Positions 8,505 through 18,470 of a DNA stretch of 64,000 bases are shown here, one piece after another. The position numbers and the translations under genes were made by a program. Every line of letters begins with the position of its first letter. Within the stretch, counting starts at the first letter, position 1. The DNA is from CAVYGM01 sp963768025 (lineage in GTDB: Bacteria; Bacteroidota; Bacteroidia; Cytophagales; Spirosomataceae), in contig CAVYGM010000010.1 of the NCBI GenBank assembly GCA_963768025.1, positions 372,001 to 436,000 on the forward strand, written 5' to 3'. Under the pieces are notes generated by a model. It saw only the letters and a list, made by a program, of their open reading frames with translations, ran no database searches and had not been told where the DNA came from.

Positions 8505-8772
8505 ATGGACGCAAAAACGGTGATTAACCTCATCGAATCATCGTATCCAGACGATAGGCCAGCTATGGATGAAATCGATGTGCAGGTGAGTGCTTTCCTG
8601 GGGCAAAATTGAAATCTGGCCAATTGGCCCCTCGGTAATAGGCTGCTTCATTCAGGAGAATGGGAATGTGACCACGTTTGAATCCGGGGGTGGGTTTATT
8701 GAAGAATTGTGCGAACTGCACGTGATTATTCAGTCTATCACCCATCTGAGAAGCCAGGAAAAACCAGTGTGA
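8505..8772 (+). pseudogene. Small hypothetical protein with one frameshift
   Basis: From ATG 8505 the frame reads MDAKTVINLIESSYPDDRPA and stops at about 8612. The next frame carries protein-like sequence (WGKIEIWPIGPSVIGCFIQE, then FIEELCELHVIIQSI) to the stop at 8770-8772. One inserted base near 8590 would join them into about 89 residues with no signal peptide. The family is not recognised. Support comes from the sensible joined sequence and a -7 element upstream. It may be an immunity-like or regulatory small protein, but nothing shows which. Confidence 0.4.
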
Positions 8773-8842
8773 TCCTAGGCCCATGTTGTCGGATGAACTC
8801 CCGACCGCACTTTGAATAAATAAACCGCTAATCAACTTCCCC

Positions 8843-9451
8843 ATGAAACCAATCCTCATTTTTCTTCTCTTTCTCCTGTGTCAGCCCGGCCAAGCCCAGC
8901 GGCTATGGACCGAAGTGGACCGCCAGTATACGGTCGAGAACCTGCGCCGTACCCGTGACGAACTAAGCCGGGAGGTTGAGAATTTGACCGATGCCCAGTG
9001 GAATTTCCGCCAAGCACCGGGACGCTGGACCATTGCCGAGATAGTAGAGCATCTGGGTCTGTGGGAAATCGCCTGGGCGCGTGAAATCGGTGAGGGCCTC
9101 CACAGCCCTCCGCGACCCGACCTGGCCGAGGCCCAAAAAGCCGCTTCGCCCGACCCGGACAAGTACTATCGTGACTTTATCATGGAAGACAAGCCGCACC
9201 AGGCACCTCCTTTCGCCGAGCCCACTGGACTGATTCCGGGCAAGAACACGCTGGCGTTTTTCCGCCTGAAACGCGACCAGGCCATTGCTTTTGCCGAAAC
9301 TACTCCGGCCGATATGCGGGCGCATTACGAACGCACCGACTCCAAATCTCCGCGCAATATGCACCAGGTGTATATCTACCAATGGGGCCATGTGGATCGT
9401 CATTTGCGCCAGATTCGCCAAGTGGAGGCACATCCTAATTATCCAAAATAA
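8843..9451 (+). CDS. Exported DinB-superfamily protein
   Basis: The 202-residue protein has a signal peptide (ILIFLLFLLCQPGQAQ) and then a DinB_2 four-helix bundle: VENLRRTRDELSREV, the APGRWTIAEIVEHLGLWE motif (metal-ligand His) and C-terminal HQVYIYQWGHVDRHLRQI with two further histidines. The three-His site matches the metal centre of the family, whose members include metal-dependent thiol-transfer enzymes. An exported DinB protein is typical of Bacteroidota. Substrate unknown. A second, cytosolic DinB-like gene lies at 52607-53110. Confidence 0.8.
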   Translation: MKPILIFLLFLLCQPGQAQRLWTEVDRQYTVENLRRTRDELSREVENLTDAQWNFRQAPGRWTIAEIVEHLGLWEIAWAREIGEGLHSPPRPDLAEAQKAASPDPDKYYRDFIMEDKPHQAPPFAEPTGLIPGKNTLAFFRLKRDQAIAFAETTPADMRAHYERTDSKSPRNMHQVYIYQWGHVDRHLRQIRQVEAHPNYPK

Positions 9452-9492
9452 GCTTCTATTAGGTATTCATCTGTCCAAGTACCCCTTATCTT

Positions 9493-9879
9493 ATGAATCC
9501 GATTCATGTCCACATTGGTAGCCATACCCACGTACGTTGCGCCGAAATTCTATACTGCGAAGGATACGGGAATTATAGCCGTATCCATTTTACCGGAGGC
9601 CACCACCTGACCGTAGCCACTACCCTGGGTATTCTGGAAGCGCGGTTGGCTGCCCGTGGCTTTTACCGCATCAGCCGTTCGCTGGTGATCAATACAGGCT
9701 ATGTCCATGCGTATGATAGCTACGAAATCACCCTCACCACCGGCCAGGTACTGTCCATTGCCCGACGACGACGGATGGCGGTCAGGCGGAGGCTGAATGC
9801 AGAGGTGAAAAACAAAGACCAGGTACCTCACGTCAGGCATTCGCGGACCGCACCAGCACGCGCCGCAAGCCACCCGTAA
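9493..9879 (+). CDS. Stand-alone LytTR DNA-binding protein
   Basis: The 128-residue protein is almost entirely a LytTR domain: EILYCEGYGNYSRIHF, then LGILEARLAARGFYRISRSL and VINTGYVHAYD, matching the core of the LytTR beta fold. No receiver or membrane segment is present, so its activity may be set by expression level or a partner. The last ~16 codons overlap the convergent gene ending at 9833 and look low in information (HSRTAPARAASHP), so the true end may be shorter or affected by an error. Confidence 0.75.
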   Translation: MNPIHVHIGSHTHVRCAEILYCEGYGNYSRIHFTGGHHLTVATTLGILEARLAARGFYRISRSLVINTGYVHAYDSYEITLTTGQVLSIARRRRMAVRRRLNAEVKNKDQVPHVRHSRTAPARAASHP

Positions 9880-10579
9880 TAAAGCCATACTGCACGGGTA
9901 TATTCCGCTTCTCGCGCTGCCGCTTGGCGTAGTAAGAGGTACCTATGCCCAGAATCAGACCCGGTGCCAGCCACGGAATGAGTTGCAGATACAGGGAGGT
10001 ACCCTCCGGGTAGTAGCGGGTCATGTTGACGCAGAAAGCCGTTACCGTGGCTATGTAGGCACCCATGATCCGGGCGATGTGCCCAAAGTACCAGTGCATT
10101 TTTTCGGAGGGTGTTTTGCCCCGGTATAGCTTCCAGTCCGCATTGGCATTGGAGAAAAGTACCACTCCAAACACCCCGAACAGAATCCCGAGGTAGGTAC
10201 TTTTCAGTATAATGAAGGAAAAACCGGCGTAGCCCAGCATCAACCCGCCGCATCCCAGAGCAAGCAGAGCTACGGTCCTATCCAGACGGGTGGCCTGGGT
10301 GGCCGATTTTTTCATCTTCAGTACCCGATCCCCCGCGAAGGTCATGTAAAAGCTCAGGATGGCGATGCAGAGGAAAAATTGCAGGCGTACCTCCGTGGGC
10401 CGTAGCGCAAACAGGCATAAGGTGGTGACGAATACCCCAAACATAGACCAGTAGTATACATTGCCCCAGAACTTGTGGGCCTTGCCGCCCTTTTTGGCTA
10501 CCATGGGAACGATGCCCGTAGTGAGGGCCGAAAAGCCAAACAGGACGTGGATAAATAGGATGATTTTGTAAGGTTCCAT
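9833..10579 (-). CDS. DUF2306-like integral membrane protein
   Basis: From the ATG at 10579 the product is about 248 residues with seven or so hydrophobic segments. The first reads YKIILFIHVLFGFSALTTGI and is followed by a conserved basic loop (KKGGKAHKFWGNVYYWSM) with a His that is typical of the DUF2306 family. Longer starts up to 10657 add a polar, unlikely extension, so MEPYKIILF is preferred. It sits between two LytTR regulators, one convergent and one upstream on the same strand, and may be under their control. Function of the family is unknown. Confidence 0.75.
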   Translation of the reverse strand: MEPYKIILFIHVLFGFSALTTGIVPMVAKKGGKAHKFWGNVYYWSMFGVFVTTLCLFALRPTEVRLQFFLCIAILSFYMTFAGDRVLKMKKSATQATRLDRTVALLALGCGGLMLGYAGFSFIILKSTYLGILFGVFGVVLFSNANADWKLYRGKTPSEKMHWYFGHIARIMGAYIATVTAFCVNMTRYYPEGTSLYLQLIPWLAPGLILGIGTSYYAKRQREKRNIPVQYGFITGGLRRVLVRSANA

Positions 10580-10738
10580 AGCTTCTGATTCAGGATAGAG
10601 TAGGCGATTTTTTTCTTGACTCGACACAAATCTAGCGGTACCAAAAGTCCCTGGCAAATGGAAGGGATGGGTATCCTGGTTTTGGGAAGAATAGCAAAAT
10701 ATGGGGCTAAATGGCAGTTTTTGGGATGTTTGACAACC

Positions 10739-11587
10739 CTATTTTCGGAAATAGGCCGTCACCTGGTCGCCGTAACGGCGAGCTACGGGTATGAGGGTTA
10801 CCTCGTTTTTGAGGTGCAGCTTATACCCTTGGGCGTTGCCGGTGATGCTTTCTACCTGCCGTAGATTGACGATGTAGGAACGGTGGCACCGCACGATGTC
10901 GGGAGCCTGAATCTGCTCTTCTATCCGGCTGAGGCTGCTGCGCAATAGTTTTTTTACTCTGTGCTCATTATTCCAAAAGACTACCTCGCTGTAATTGTCC
11001 GCCGACTCGATGTAAAGCAAATCCTGGGTGGATAGGCGTACCGAATCTTTTTCGTTTTCGGCCCATAGGATGAGCTGATCATTGTCGGCACTGGCTGTCG
11101 TGGAAGCATCAATCCGAAAGTCAGTAGTAGTGTACTGGCGCAAAAGGCGGGTATAGCTGAGCAAGGTGATTACCGTAGCCGGAATGGTCCCTACGGCCAG
11201 GGTAATACCTACCCAAACCAGGATGGTCAACGGACTGATAGATCCCAGGCTGATGTGCTGCGTATAGAGCAAATTGCCGAACGCAATGCAGATAATGATT
11301 ACCAGATTGTGCAAAATCTCCTTCCCCACTGTCCAGTTTCTTTCATTGTGCCAATTCCTGAAAACGCGCGGTCCAATACTACTTATCAGGAGTAAAATAA
11401 AAAAAGTAACCGCACCATAACCCGCCAGAAGCAGGATTTTGTAGGGATGATTCCACTGAGAGGAACCAAAGGGTTGGAAAATAACCAGGAAAAGGCTGAC
11501 AAATGCCCCCGCGCCGGTAGCGGTAAGCAGACTTTCCCGAAATGTGGGCTGGCGACGGGGATAAGGCTGTCGGAAGTAGTTGATCAT
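10739..11587 (-). CDS. Membrane-bound LytTR transcriptional regulator
   Basis: The 282-residue protein has four hydrophobic segments in residues 20-150 (GAGAFVSLFLVIFQPFG; ILLLAGYGAVTFFILLLISS; VIIICIAFGNLL; LVWVGITLAVGTIPATVI). A LytTR DNA-binding domain follows at about 180-282 (DLLYIESADNYSEVVFW; DIVRCHRSYIVNLRQVESI). It should therefore bind DNA while fixed in the inner membrane. It has no cognate kinase nearby. The neighbour downstream on the same strand is the DUF2306 protein, 159 bases away. Confidence 0.88.
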   Translation of the reverse strand: MINYFRQPYPRRQPTFRESLLTATGAGAFVSLFLVIFQPFGSSQWNHPYKILLLAGYGAVTFFILLLISSIGPRVFRNWHNERNWTVGKEILHNLVIIICIAFGNLLYTQHISLGSISPLTILVWVGITLAVGTIPATVITLLSYTRLLRQYTTTDFRIDASTTASADNDQLILWAENEKDSVRLSTQDLLYIESADNYSEVVFWNNEHRVKKLLRSSLSRIEEQIQAPDIVRCHRSYIVNLRQVESITGNAQGYKLHLKNEVTLIPVARRYGDQVTAYFRK

Positions 11588-11646
11588 TCGTTAAATTTAT
11601 CCCAAATTAACCAAAAACGAAACCTTTATGGGAGAACGATCGACAC

Positions 11647-12708
11647 CTAATCCGAAAGCTTCGTTTCCTCCGATTTCAGAAAACCTGCCATGTACAGGTC
11701 AAACCCGCCCTTGCCACCGGGGCGATTGGAGGAAAATAGGCCCAGGTGGTAGTTGAAGTCACCTAGCTTTTGTGGAATCATAGGCCTGTATTCATCGTAG
11801 GCGGTGTTTATGCGGCTACCCAGGTTGACGGGTGAGGTCCAGGTGGTGCCGTTGAGCTGAGCATAGTAAAGGTCAAAGCCACCTTGTCCGCCGGGACGGT
11901 TGGAGGTAAAGTACATCGTACCGCTCCACCAACCGCTGGCAAAATACGGGCATTTGTCATCGTAAGGAGTTGATAGCTTTGTGTTTTTGATCACTTCCTG
12001 CGGCGCTTGCGAAAGCAAAGCTTCGACCAACTCTTTCTGTCCACCGGGGAGTGCTACTTCAAAAATATCAAAATTCCCTTCCCGATCAGAGCAAAAATAG
12101 AGCTTCATAGTGTTGGCGGCAAAAGCAAAAGTGGGGTACGCGTCATCTTTCGGGCCATTAAGCCAACTCACTTCGAAGGGGCCTTCGGCTAGGTATTGAT
12201 CCGTGAGGTTGTGGACAAACTTTATTTGAAGGTCTCCTGCGCTGTCGTCGGCGTACAGTAAGAGGTAGCGGTTCGGGAGGTGATCGCTCTGCCCGGTGGC
12301 GCTTCTGTCCAGCGGCAGTAGCATAGGTCCCAGAACATTACAATTCTGATTGGCCTTCTGAACCAGCTGGTTGTAATAGAATCCGTGCTTGCTGACGTCA
12401 AGATTGGAACTAAATGCATCGCTCTTCGCATCGAGTTTATCCGTTCGGTCGTCATAAACCAGTTCAAAGGGCTTCACGACCAGATTAAATTTATCCTTTC
12501 GATCGCGTTTGGACGAAAAAATCAGATAGTCCTGCCCATGCTTATTTAGAGGCAAGTTGGAGTTATAGTCATCAAATTCCGAGTTAATCTCTTCCAGATT
12601 CACGGGCGTGGACTGAAACTTACCGTTGCGGTCGGCAAAAGGGCCGGGGCAGGCGGTCAGTCCCATTGCCAAAGCTATGAAAATCGTGAATTTGTAAAAG
12701 CGACGCAT
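11647..12708 (-). CDS. PD40/TolB-like beta-propeller lipoprotein
   Basis: From ATG 12708 this is a lipoprotein of about 353 residues (FIALAMGLTACPG, lipid cysteine). The C-terminal half has repeated propeller blades of PD40 type: KLYFCSDREGNFDIFEV, then TMYFTSNRPGGQGGFDLYYA and LFSSNRPGGKGGFDLYMAGF, each with the S-D/N-R-x-G-G-x-D core. Such proteins commonly lie at the cell surface next to OmpA-like proteins in Bacteroidota, but no OmpA domain is fused here. The upstream ORF extension to 12762 lacks a signal and is unlikely to be used. Confidence 0.8.
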   Translation of the reverse strand: MRRFYKFTIFIALAMGLTACPGPFADRNGKFQSTPVNLEEINSEFDDYNSNLPLNKHGQDYLIFSSKRDRKDKFNLVVKPFELVYDDRTDKLDAKSDAFSSNLDVSKHGFYYNQLVQKANQNCNVLGPMLLPLDRSATGQSDHLPNRYLLLYADDSAGDLQIKFVHNLTDQYLAEGPFEVSWLNGPKDDAYPTFAFAANTMKLYFCSDREGNFDIFEVALPGGQKELVEALLSQAPQEVIKNTKLSTPYDDKCPYFASGWWSGTMYFTSNRPGGQGGFDLYYAQLNGTTWTSPVNLGSRINTAYDEYRPMIPQKLGDFNYHLGLFSSNRPGGKGGFDLYMAGFLKSEETKLSD

Positions 12709-12847
12709 AGGCGATGGGATAGCAAGGGAAAGCTGGATACTTGGATAGTTAACGAGGCACAAGTGACAAAAATATGGATTTAATCAGGGTTTTAAAGGCA
12801 TTGCCTATTATCAAAGTGTAAAACATGTCCTATCCCGCCTACTAATA

Positions 12848-12878
12848 GCAAAAGAGGCCCAATGAGAGCCCCTTTTGC
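12848..12878 (-). terminator. Hairpin downstream of secreted subtilase
   Basis: GCAAAAGAGGC and GCCCCTTTTGC form an 11-bp stem with one mismatch and a short loop, 22 bases past the end of the protease gene. The T-tail is weak, so it is a moderate terminator candidate. Confidence 0.45.
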
Positions 12879-12899
12879 ATCACAAAATACGAAAACCTA

Positions 12900-14081
12900 C
12901 TACCGGGTAGCCAGTATATCGGGGGTTCCATCCCGGTCGCCGGTAACGGCACCACGCGAATTGACAGGTCCTAGTAACAAAATTCCGCATACGTGCGGTG
13001 TTGCCATAGAAGTACCGCTGATGATATTGTATACCCCCCCTTTCCAGGTGGAGTTAATACTTACGCCTGGGGCGCAAAATTCAATTGGAGGGTTGCCGTA
13101 GTTAGAGAAGGAAGCAAACACATCGCTGGAATTATGAGCCGAAATCGTCAAAATATTCGGATGGTTGGCGCGTGCCGGCGAAGAGGTAGTAGCACTGGCA
13201 GAGCTATTTCCGGCAGCTACCGCAAATTTGATACCTGCCGCCGCTGCACTGATTACGGCATTGTCCAGGGCCGTTGATACCCCGCCCCCCAGGCTCATGT
13301 TGGCTGCATCACCCGCTTTGGCCTTTGCTTTTACGTGATTAACACCGGCAATCACGCCCGAGTTGGAACCACTACCACTCGAATTCAGCACCTTTACGGG
13401 GACTACTTTCGCACCCGCTGCTACCCCCACCACACCGATAGTGTTGTTGAGGGCCGCTACCGTGCCCGCCACGTGTGTACCATGGCCGTTGCCATCATCA
13501 AAGGTACGGTCTTTTCCCGAAGTAAATGCCGAAAAACCCCGGGTGGCGTCCACCAGCAGATCAGGGTGGTCGAGGTCAATACCGGTGTCGATAATCCAGG
13601 CGGTTTTACCGGCACCATTTCCAGCTCCCCCTACCTTCGTAATTCCCCAGGGGGTTGTTTGCGCAGGCTGAGCAGTAGTACCTACTCCACCGCCTTTGCC
13701 ATCGGATGATTGCTCAACAGTTACTACAAAATCTTCTTCAATGTAGGCAACGGCTGCATCATCGGCCAGTTTTTTTAACTGCCCTTGATTCAATTTTACC
13801 GAAAATCCCTGTAAAGCATCCGCGTATATGTACTCAAGGCTTGATTCGTCTGCCCCACTCTTTTTTAACAACCCGAGTGCTTTGCTTTTCATCTTCGTGT
13901 CCTGCCCACGAAAGGTTGCCTCGTCTTTCAATACCACTATGTACTGGCCGGGGATGGGTACCACACCCTTACGGGCAGACCGCACATTGCTGGGAACCGG
14001 AGCAGATTCCTGATTGGTATAGGGCTCGCTACATCCAATGAGCAGCCCAACGAAGCTGGCTGCAAGTAAGAGTTTTTTCAT
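12900..14081 (-). CDS. Secreted subtilase (S8) lipoprotein with I9 propeptide
   Basis: A 393-residue protease of proteinase K/subtilisin type. It has a lipoprotein signal (AASFVGLLIGC, Cys17), an inhibitor-I9 propeptide at about 45-122 (GQYIVVLKDEATF; VAYIEEDFVVTVEQ), a Gly-rich linker, and a catalytic domain with Asp165 (AWIIDTGIDLDHPDL), His200 (NGHGTHVAGT), oxyanion Asn292 (VAAGNSSA) and Ser358 (SGTSMATPHVCG). The domain ends without a T9SS sorting tail, so it probably stays membrane-anchored through the lipid. It is the canonical counterpart of the unusual S8 gene at 2380-3948. Confidence 0.92.
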   Translation of the reverse strand: MKKLLLAASFVGLLIGCSEPYTNQESAPVPSNVRSARKGVVPIPGQYIVVLKDEATFRGQDTKMKSKALGLLKKSGADESSLEYIYADALQGFSVKLNQGQLKKLADDAAVAYIEEDFVVTVEQSSDGKGGGVGTTAQPAQTTPWGITKVGGAGNGAGKTAWIIDTGIDLDHPDLLVDATRGFSAFTSGKDRTFDDGNGHGTHVAGTVAALNNTIGVVGVAAGAKVVPVKVLNSSGSGSNSGVIAGVNHVKAKAKAGDAANMSLGGGVSTALDNAVISAAAAGIKFAVAAGNSSASATTSSPARANHPNILTISAHNSSDVFASFSNYGNPPIEFCAPGVSINSTWKGGVYNIISGTSMATPHVCGILLLGPVNSRGAVTGDRDGTPDILATR

Positions 14082-14201
14082 TTGATTCCGTAAATAAAAG
14101 GTGAGAATTTGAGCGGAAAATAAGTCAAATTTGCCTGATAGTTAGTTGTTTTTTTTAGTATTTCAAATTTTCAAAGAGATTTTTTTGTCACCGGTAAAAG
14201 C

Positions 14202-14232
14202 AAATAGCCCCAAGGCTGAGTTGGGGCTATTT
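14202..14232 (-). terminator. Rho-independent-type terminator
   Basis: AAATAGCCCCAA pairs perfectly with TTGGGGCTATTT around a 7-base loop, about 70 bases past the end of the FAH-family gene. A strong stem with an A/T-rich base suits termination on the minus strand. Confidence 0.75.
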
Positions 14233-14303
14233 TCACACAAGTTGAGAAGGTGATTTCTGGGAAAATACTGAGGGAATAATTTCGTAGAACGAGGCTATAT
14301 CCC

Positions 14304-15140
14304 TTACTCCACGGTATTCACTAGTGTCCCGATCGGCTCGATGGTAATGATAATTTTATCTCCGGATTTCAGCGTAAACTCCGAAGGGGGGATGATCCCA
14401 GTGCCCGTCATGAGGTAAGCTCCCTGCGGGAAATCCAGCTCGCGGAACAAATACCCCAGCAGTTCTTCGGGCTTGCGTTTCATTTGCGACAGCGTTACCG
14501 AATTGCCAAACACCTCTTCGCCCCCCCGCACGATCGCAATGCTTATTTCGGTTTCGTCGGAGAGCGGTTCGGCGGGGACATAGAGGCAAGGGCCCAGGGC
14601 GGCGCTACCACGGTACGACTTCGCCTGCGGCAGGTACAGCGGGTTTTCGCCCTCGATACTACGCGAACTCATGTCATTGCCGATGGTGTAGCCCACCAAT
14701 TTGCCGGAGGAGGTGGCAAACAAGGTTAGCTCCGGTTCGGGAACATCCCAGCCCGAATCTTTCCGGATACGCACATGGCCCGAGTCGCCTACCACGCGCC
14801 AGGCGTTGGATTTAAAAAAGAGCTCAGGGCGCTCGGCCGAATAAACGCGGTCGTAGAAGCTCCCGCCACCGGCTTTTTCGGATTCTTCCATACGCGCCTC
14901 GCGGCTACGGAAGTAGGTCACGCCCGATGCCCATACTTCCTGTGTACCCACCGGCGGTAACACCTCCGGCATGGGCGAAGAATCATTAAAAGGAAGGAGC
15001 AGTAGGCTTTCGGTTTGGGTTACGAGCCAGCTATGCAGATCGTCGCGGTTCACCACCGCATCCCAGTTTGTTTCGTGCAGACGGTAGTATTGGTCTTCTT
15101 TTTCCAAAAGAATCCCGTGTTCGGTACGGTAGAGTTTCAT
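14304..15140 (-). CDS. Fumarylacetoacetate hydrolase-family enzyme (KdaD-like)
   Basis: A 278-residue cytosolic enzyme of the FAH superfamily. Motifs include VWASGVTYFRSREAR, the substrate loop LFFKSNAWRVVGDSG, the metal-binding acidic cluster WDVPEPELTL, then GYTIGNDMSSRSIEGENPLY and the closing YLMTGTGIIPPSEFTLKSGD. The YFRSREAR and FFKSNAWRVVG segments resemble 2-keto-3-deoxy-sugar-acid dehydratases (KdaD type) more than true fumarylacetoacetases, so a role in oxidative pentose breakdown is plausible. No sugar catabolism genes are adjacent, so substrate is unproven. Confidence 0.8.
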   Translation of the reverse strand: MKLYRTEHGILLEKEDQYYRLHETNWDAVVNRDDLHSWLVTQTESLLLLPFNDSSPMPEVLPPVGTQEVWASGVTYFRSREARMEESEKAGGGSFYDRVYSAERPELFFKSNAWRVVGDSGHVRIRKDSGWDVPEPELTLFATSSGKLVGYTIGNDMSSRSIEGENPLYLPQAKSYRGSAALGPCLYVPAEPLSDETEISIAIVRGGEEVFGNSVTLSQMKRKPEELLGYLFRELDFPQGAYLMTGTGIIPPSEFTLKSGDKIIITIEPIGTLVNTVE

Positions 15141-15265
15141 GGGGCAGGTTATGAGTTTATGAGTTCATAAGTACAGGAGTGTGTCCCGTCATTTTCACAA
15201 ATAAGCCATTAGCGCGCCCGCTTTACTCAACATGACCCTTCCTCTGTTCCAATTAACCCCTGTAC

Positions 15266-18140
15266 TTACTTTAATTTTTCTTTCAGAAAGTCTGCTGTGT
15301 AATTCCCTTCCAGCTTGGCCATTTCTTCGGGTGTGCCGGCAAAGGTGATGTACCCACCGCCTTCACCGCCTTCGGGGCCGAGGTCGATGATCCAGTCGGC
15401 GCACTTGATGACCTCCATGTTGTGCTCGATGATAATCACGCTATCGCCCTGATCTACAAGCGCGTTGATGGCCGCCAGCAGTTTTTTGATGTCGTGAAAA
15501 TGCAGGCCGGTGGTGGGTTCGTCGAAGATAAACAGGGTTTTCCCTTTATTGGAATTCCCTTTACCCAAAAACGACGCCAGCTTGACCCGCTGCGCTTCCC
15601 CACCCGACAGCGTGTTGGACGACTGCCCCAGCGTGACGTAGCCCAAGCCTACATCCTGCAAAGGCTTGAGTTTTTCAACCAGGCGATTTTCATTGTCTTT
15701 GAAAGAACGCAATGGCATCGTCCACGGTCATATCCAGAATATCGGCCACATCTTTCTCGTGGTACTTTACTTCCAGAATTTCCTGCTTGAAACGCTTGCC
15801 ACCGCAGCCTTCACAGGTCAGGTAGATATCGGCCATGAACTGCATCTCGATTTTCACCTGTCCTTCGCCCTGGCATACTTCACAGCGCCCGCCGTCCACG
15901 TTGAACGAGAAGTGCGAAGGCTTATAGCCGCGCGCCTTGGCTACGGGCAGATCGGCCATCATCTGTCGGATATAGTCGTAGGCTTTGATGTACGTCACCG
16001 GATTGGAGCGCGACGATTTGCCGATGGGATTCTGATCTATCATTTCCACGGCATCAACCCGGTCAAGGCTACCGCCCAGTTCGTCAAACTTACCTACGTC
16101 TTCGCTGTACTCACCCTTGGTCCGCATCAGGGCCGGGTACAGGAGCTTCCGAATGAGGGTAGATTTCCCCGAACCACTCACGCCGGTTATCACCGAGAGT
16201 ACCCCCAGTGGGAATTTTGCCTGTACATCTTTGAGGTTGTTTTCCCGGGCACCTTTCAATTCCAGAAAATGCGTAAACTTGCGCCGGAAGGTAGGTACGG
16301 GGATCGAGTCCTGCCCCAGCAGAAAATCCAGCGTGTAGGAATGCTTCGCGGGGAGTTCGTTCGTAAGTACTTCTGTGTAACTTTCGCGGGCCTTTATGGA
16401 GTCCCAGTCTCCCTGAAACACCAGATGGCCACCGCCGGTACCCGCCTCGGGACCAATGTCGATGATCTGATCGGCCGCGTGCATCACCTCTTCCTCGTGC
16501 TCCACCACGATGACAGTATTGCCCATGTCACGTAGTGACTCCAGCACGCCCACCAGCCGGCGGGTATCGCGGGGATGGAGACCGATGCTCGGCTCATCCA
16601 GAATATACATAGAACCCACCAGCGCACTGCCCAGCGAGGTGGCCAGCTTGATCCGCTGAAACTCCCCACCCGACAGCGAATTGGTGAGGCGGTTGAGCGT
16701 GAGGTACCCCAGTCCTACCCTTGCCATGTATTCGAGCCGGTTGTTGATCTCGATCAGAATCCGCTTGGCTATTTGCTGATCGTGTTCATCGAGTTGCAGC
16801 TGACCGAAGAAATTCAGCACGTCCGTAATAGGCATCAGTACCAGATCCGTGATGGAAGCTCCCCCCACTTTTACGTAGGCGGCGTCTTTGCGCAAGCGCG
16901 AGCCCCGGCAGTCGGGGCAGGTGGTGCGGCCGCGGAAGCGCGAAAGCATCACGCGGTACTGGATTTTGTGGGTCTGGGTTTCGAGTTCGTTAAAAAAATC
17001 GTTCAGGCCTCGGAAATAAGCATTGCCCGTCCACAGCAATTCTTTTTCGGCTTTACTCAAATCTTTATAAGGCCGGTGAATGGGGAAATCAAAGCGGATG
17101 CCATTTTTGAGCAGGGGTTTGAGCCACTCGCTCATTTTTTCGGTGCGCCAGGGAGCCACGGCCCCTTCAAATACCGACAGACTTTTGTCAGGGATTACCA
17201 GATCGGGATCAATGCCCAGCACTTTTCCAAACCCTTCACATCGCTTACAGGCACCGTAGGGATTATTGAAGCTAAATAGATTGACCGTCGGCTCTTCGAA
17301 AAGAATCCCGTCCAGTTCAAATTTATCCGAGAATTCGCGGCGTTCTCCCCCGTAGATTTGGACTACGCAGTTGCCTTCGCCTTCGAAGAAAGCGGTCTGC
17401 ACGGAATCCGACAGTCGGTATTGGGTATCCTCATCATCGTGCTGTACGGAGGCACGATCTATCAGGATGTAGAGTTCGTCTTCGTGCAGGGGTTCGTTAT
17501 GTACCCCTTCAGCGAGTACCTCCTCGATGGCGCGGGTTTCCCCCCGGAGCACTACCCGGTTGAAGCCCTTGGAGAGTAGGATCGTCAGTTCGTCGTCCAG
17601 GGTACGTCCGGGACGTACCAGCAGCGGAGCCATCACCAGCACCCGGGTACCGGCGGGCTGGGCCAGCATGTGATCCACCACGTCTGTAACGGTATCCTTG
17701 CGCACCACCTCGCCCGACACCGGTGAATAGGTAACGCCAACGCGTGCGAAGAGCAGTTTGAGATAATCGTAGATTTCGGTAGTGGTACCTACCGTAGACC
17801 GGGGGTTACGGGTATTGACTTTCTGCTCGATGGCAATGGCGGGCGATACGCCCTTGATGTACTCCACCTCGGGTTTTTCCATCCGGCCCAAAAACTGCCG
17901 GGCGTAGCTACTCAGGCTCTCCACGTACATCCGCTGTCCTTCGGCAAAAAGAGTATCAAACGCCAGCGACGACTTACCGGAGCCCGAAAGCCCCGTTACC
18001 ACCACCAGCTTGTTGCGGGGGATGGCTACGTCAATATTTTTAAGATTATGAACGCGGGCTCCCTTGATGATGATGTATTTTCGGGGATCGAGTTCGTCAA
18101 AAGGTATTTCCTGTGTGATAGTTTCTGATTGGTTTGTCAT
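15266..18140 (-). CDS. uvrA: Excinuclease ABC subunit A, with one frameshift
   Basis: UvrA is the damage-recognition ATPase of nucleotide excision repair. The first 816 residues contain Walker A GLSGSGKSSLAFDTL, the first zinc module (CKRCEGFGKV; CPDCRGSRL), the first signature LSGGEFQRIKLA, second Walker A GVSGSGKSTLIRK and the second zinc finger (CEVCQGEG; CEGCGGKRF). The frame then breaks near 15700: the codons after DDAIAFF need one T removed to continue KDNENRLVEKLKPL. The last 150 residues (LSGGEAQRVKLAS; LFIFDEPTTGLHF; IIIEHNMEVI) lie in the next frame. The repaired protein would have about 957 residues, normal for UvrA. The extra T makes TT into TTT, so sequence error is likely. Confidence 0.93.
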
Positions 18141-18470
18141 GCTTTGAGTAGCTGTTCGCGGAACACCGCCCGGCCGTTAGCCTTGTATTTAATTAAATAT
18201 CAATTTAACTGCATTAGTATTCTGCAAAATCCCATTACGATGGTTGAGGGCAGTCTGATGATGATCTCCTCATTCGTTCTTACAAACTTCGTAGGGGTAC
18301 CAGTTGGAGATAGGTAAAGATATACTCATTTCCGTTTGCCCTAACCTACCTTAAACTCAAAAATCGTTGCTTTAGTTTGTCTTTCCTAACGGGAAAAACA
18401 GAAGCCCCTTGTACTGATTTGGGAACAGGATAAGCTCTAAATAAGAAGACTTTTAAAATATTCAAGCCAA
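18141..18470. other. Non-coding region between uvrA and rpmH
   Basis: An A+T-rich stretch between divergent genes. Short ORFs here have no protein-like features. It should contain the uvrA promoter, but I see no exact TAnnTTTG on the minus strand and no obvious LexA-type site. Confidence 0.5.

Noticed and set aside
15666..16535. Long plus-strand ORF opposite uvrA
   Set aside because: The opposite strand encodes UvrA with all motifs, so this is its shadow.
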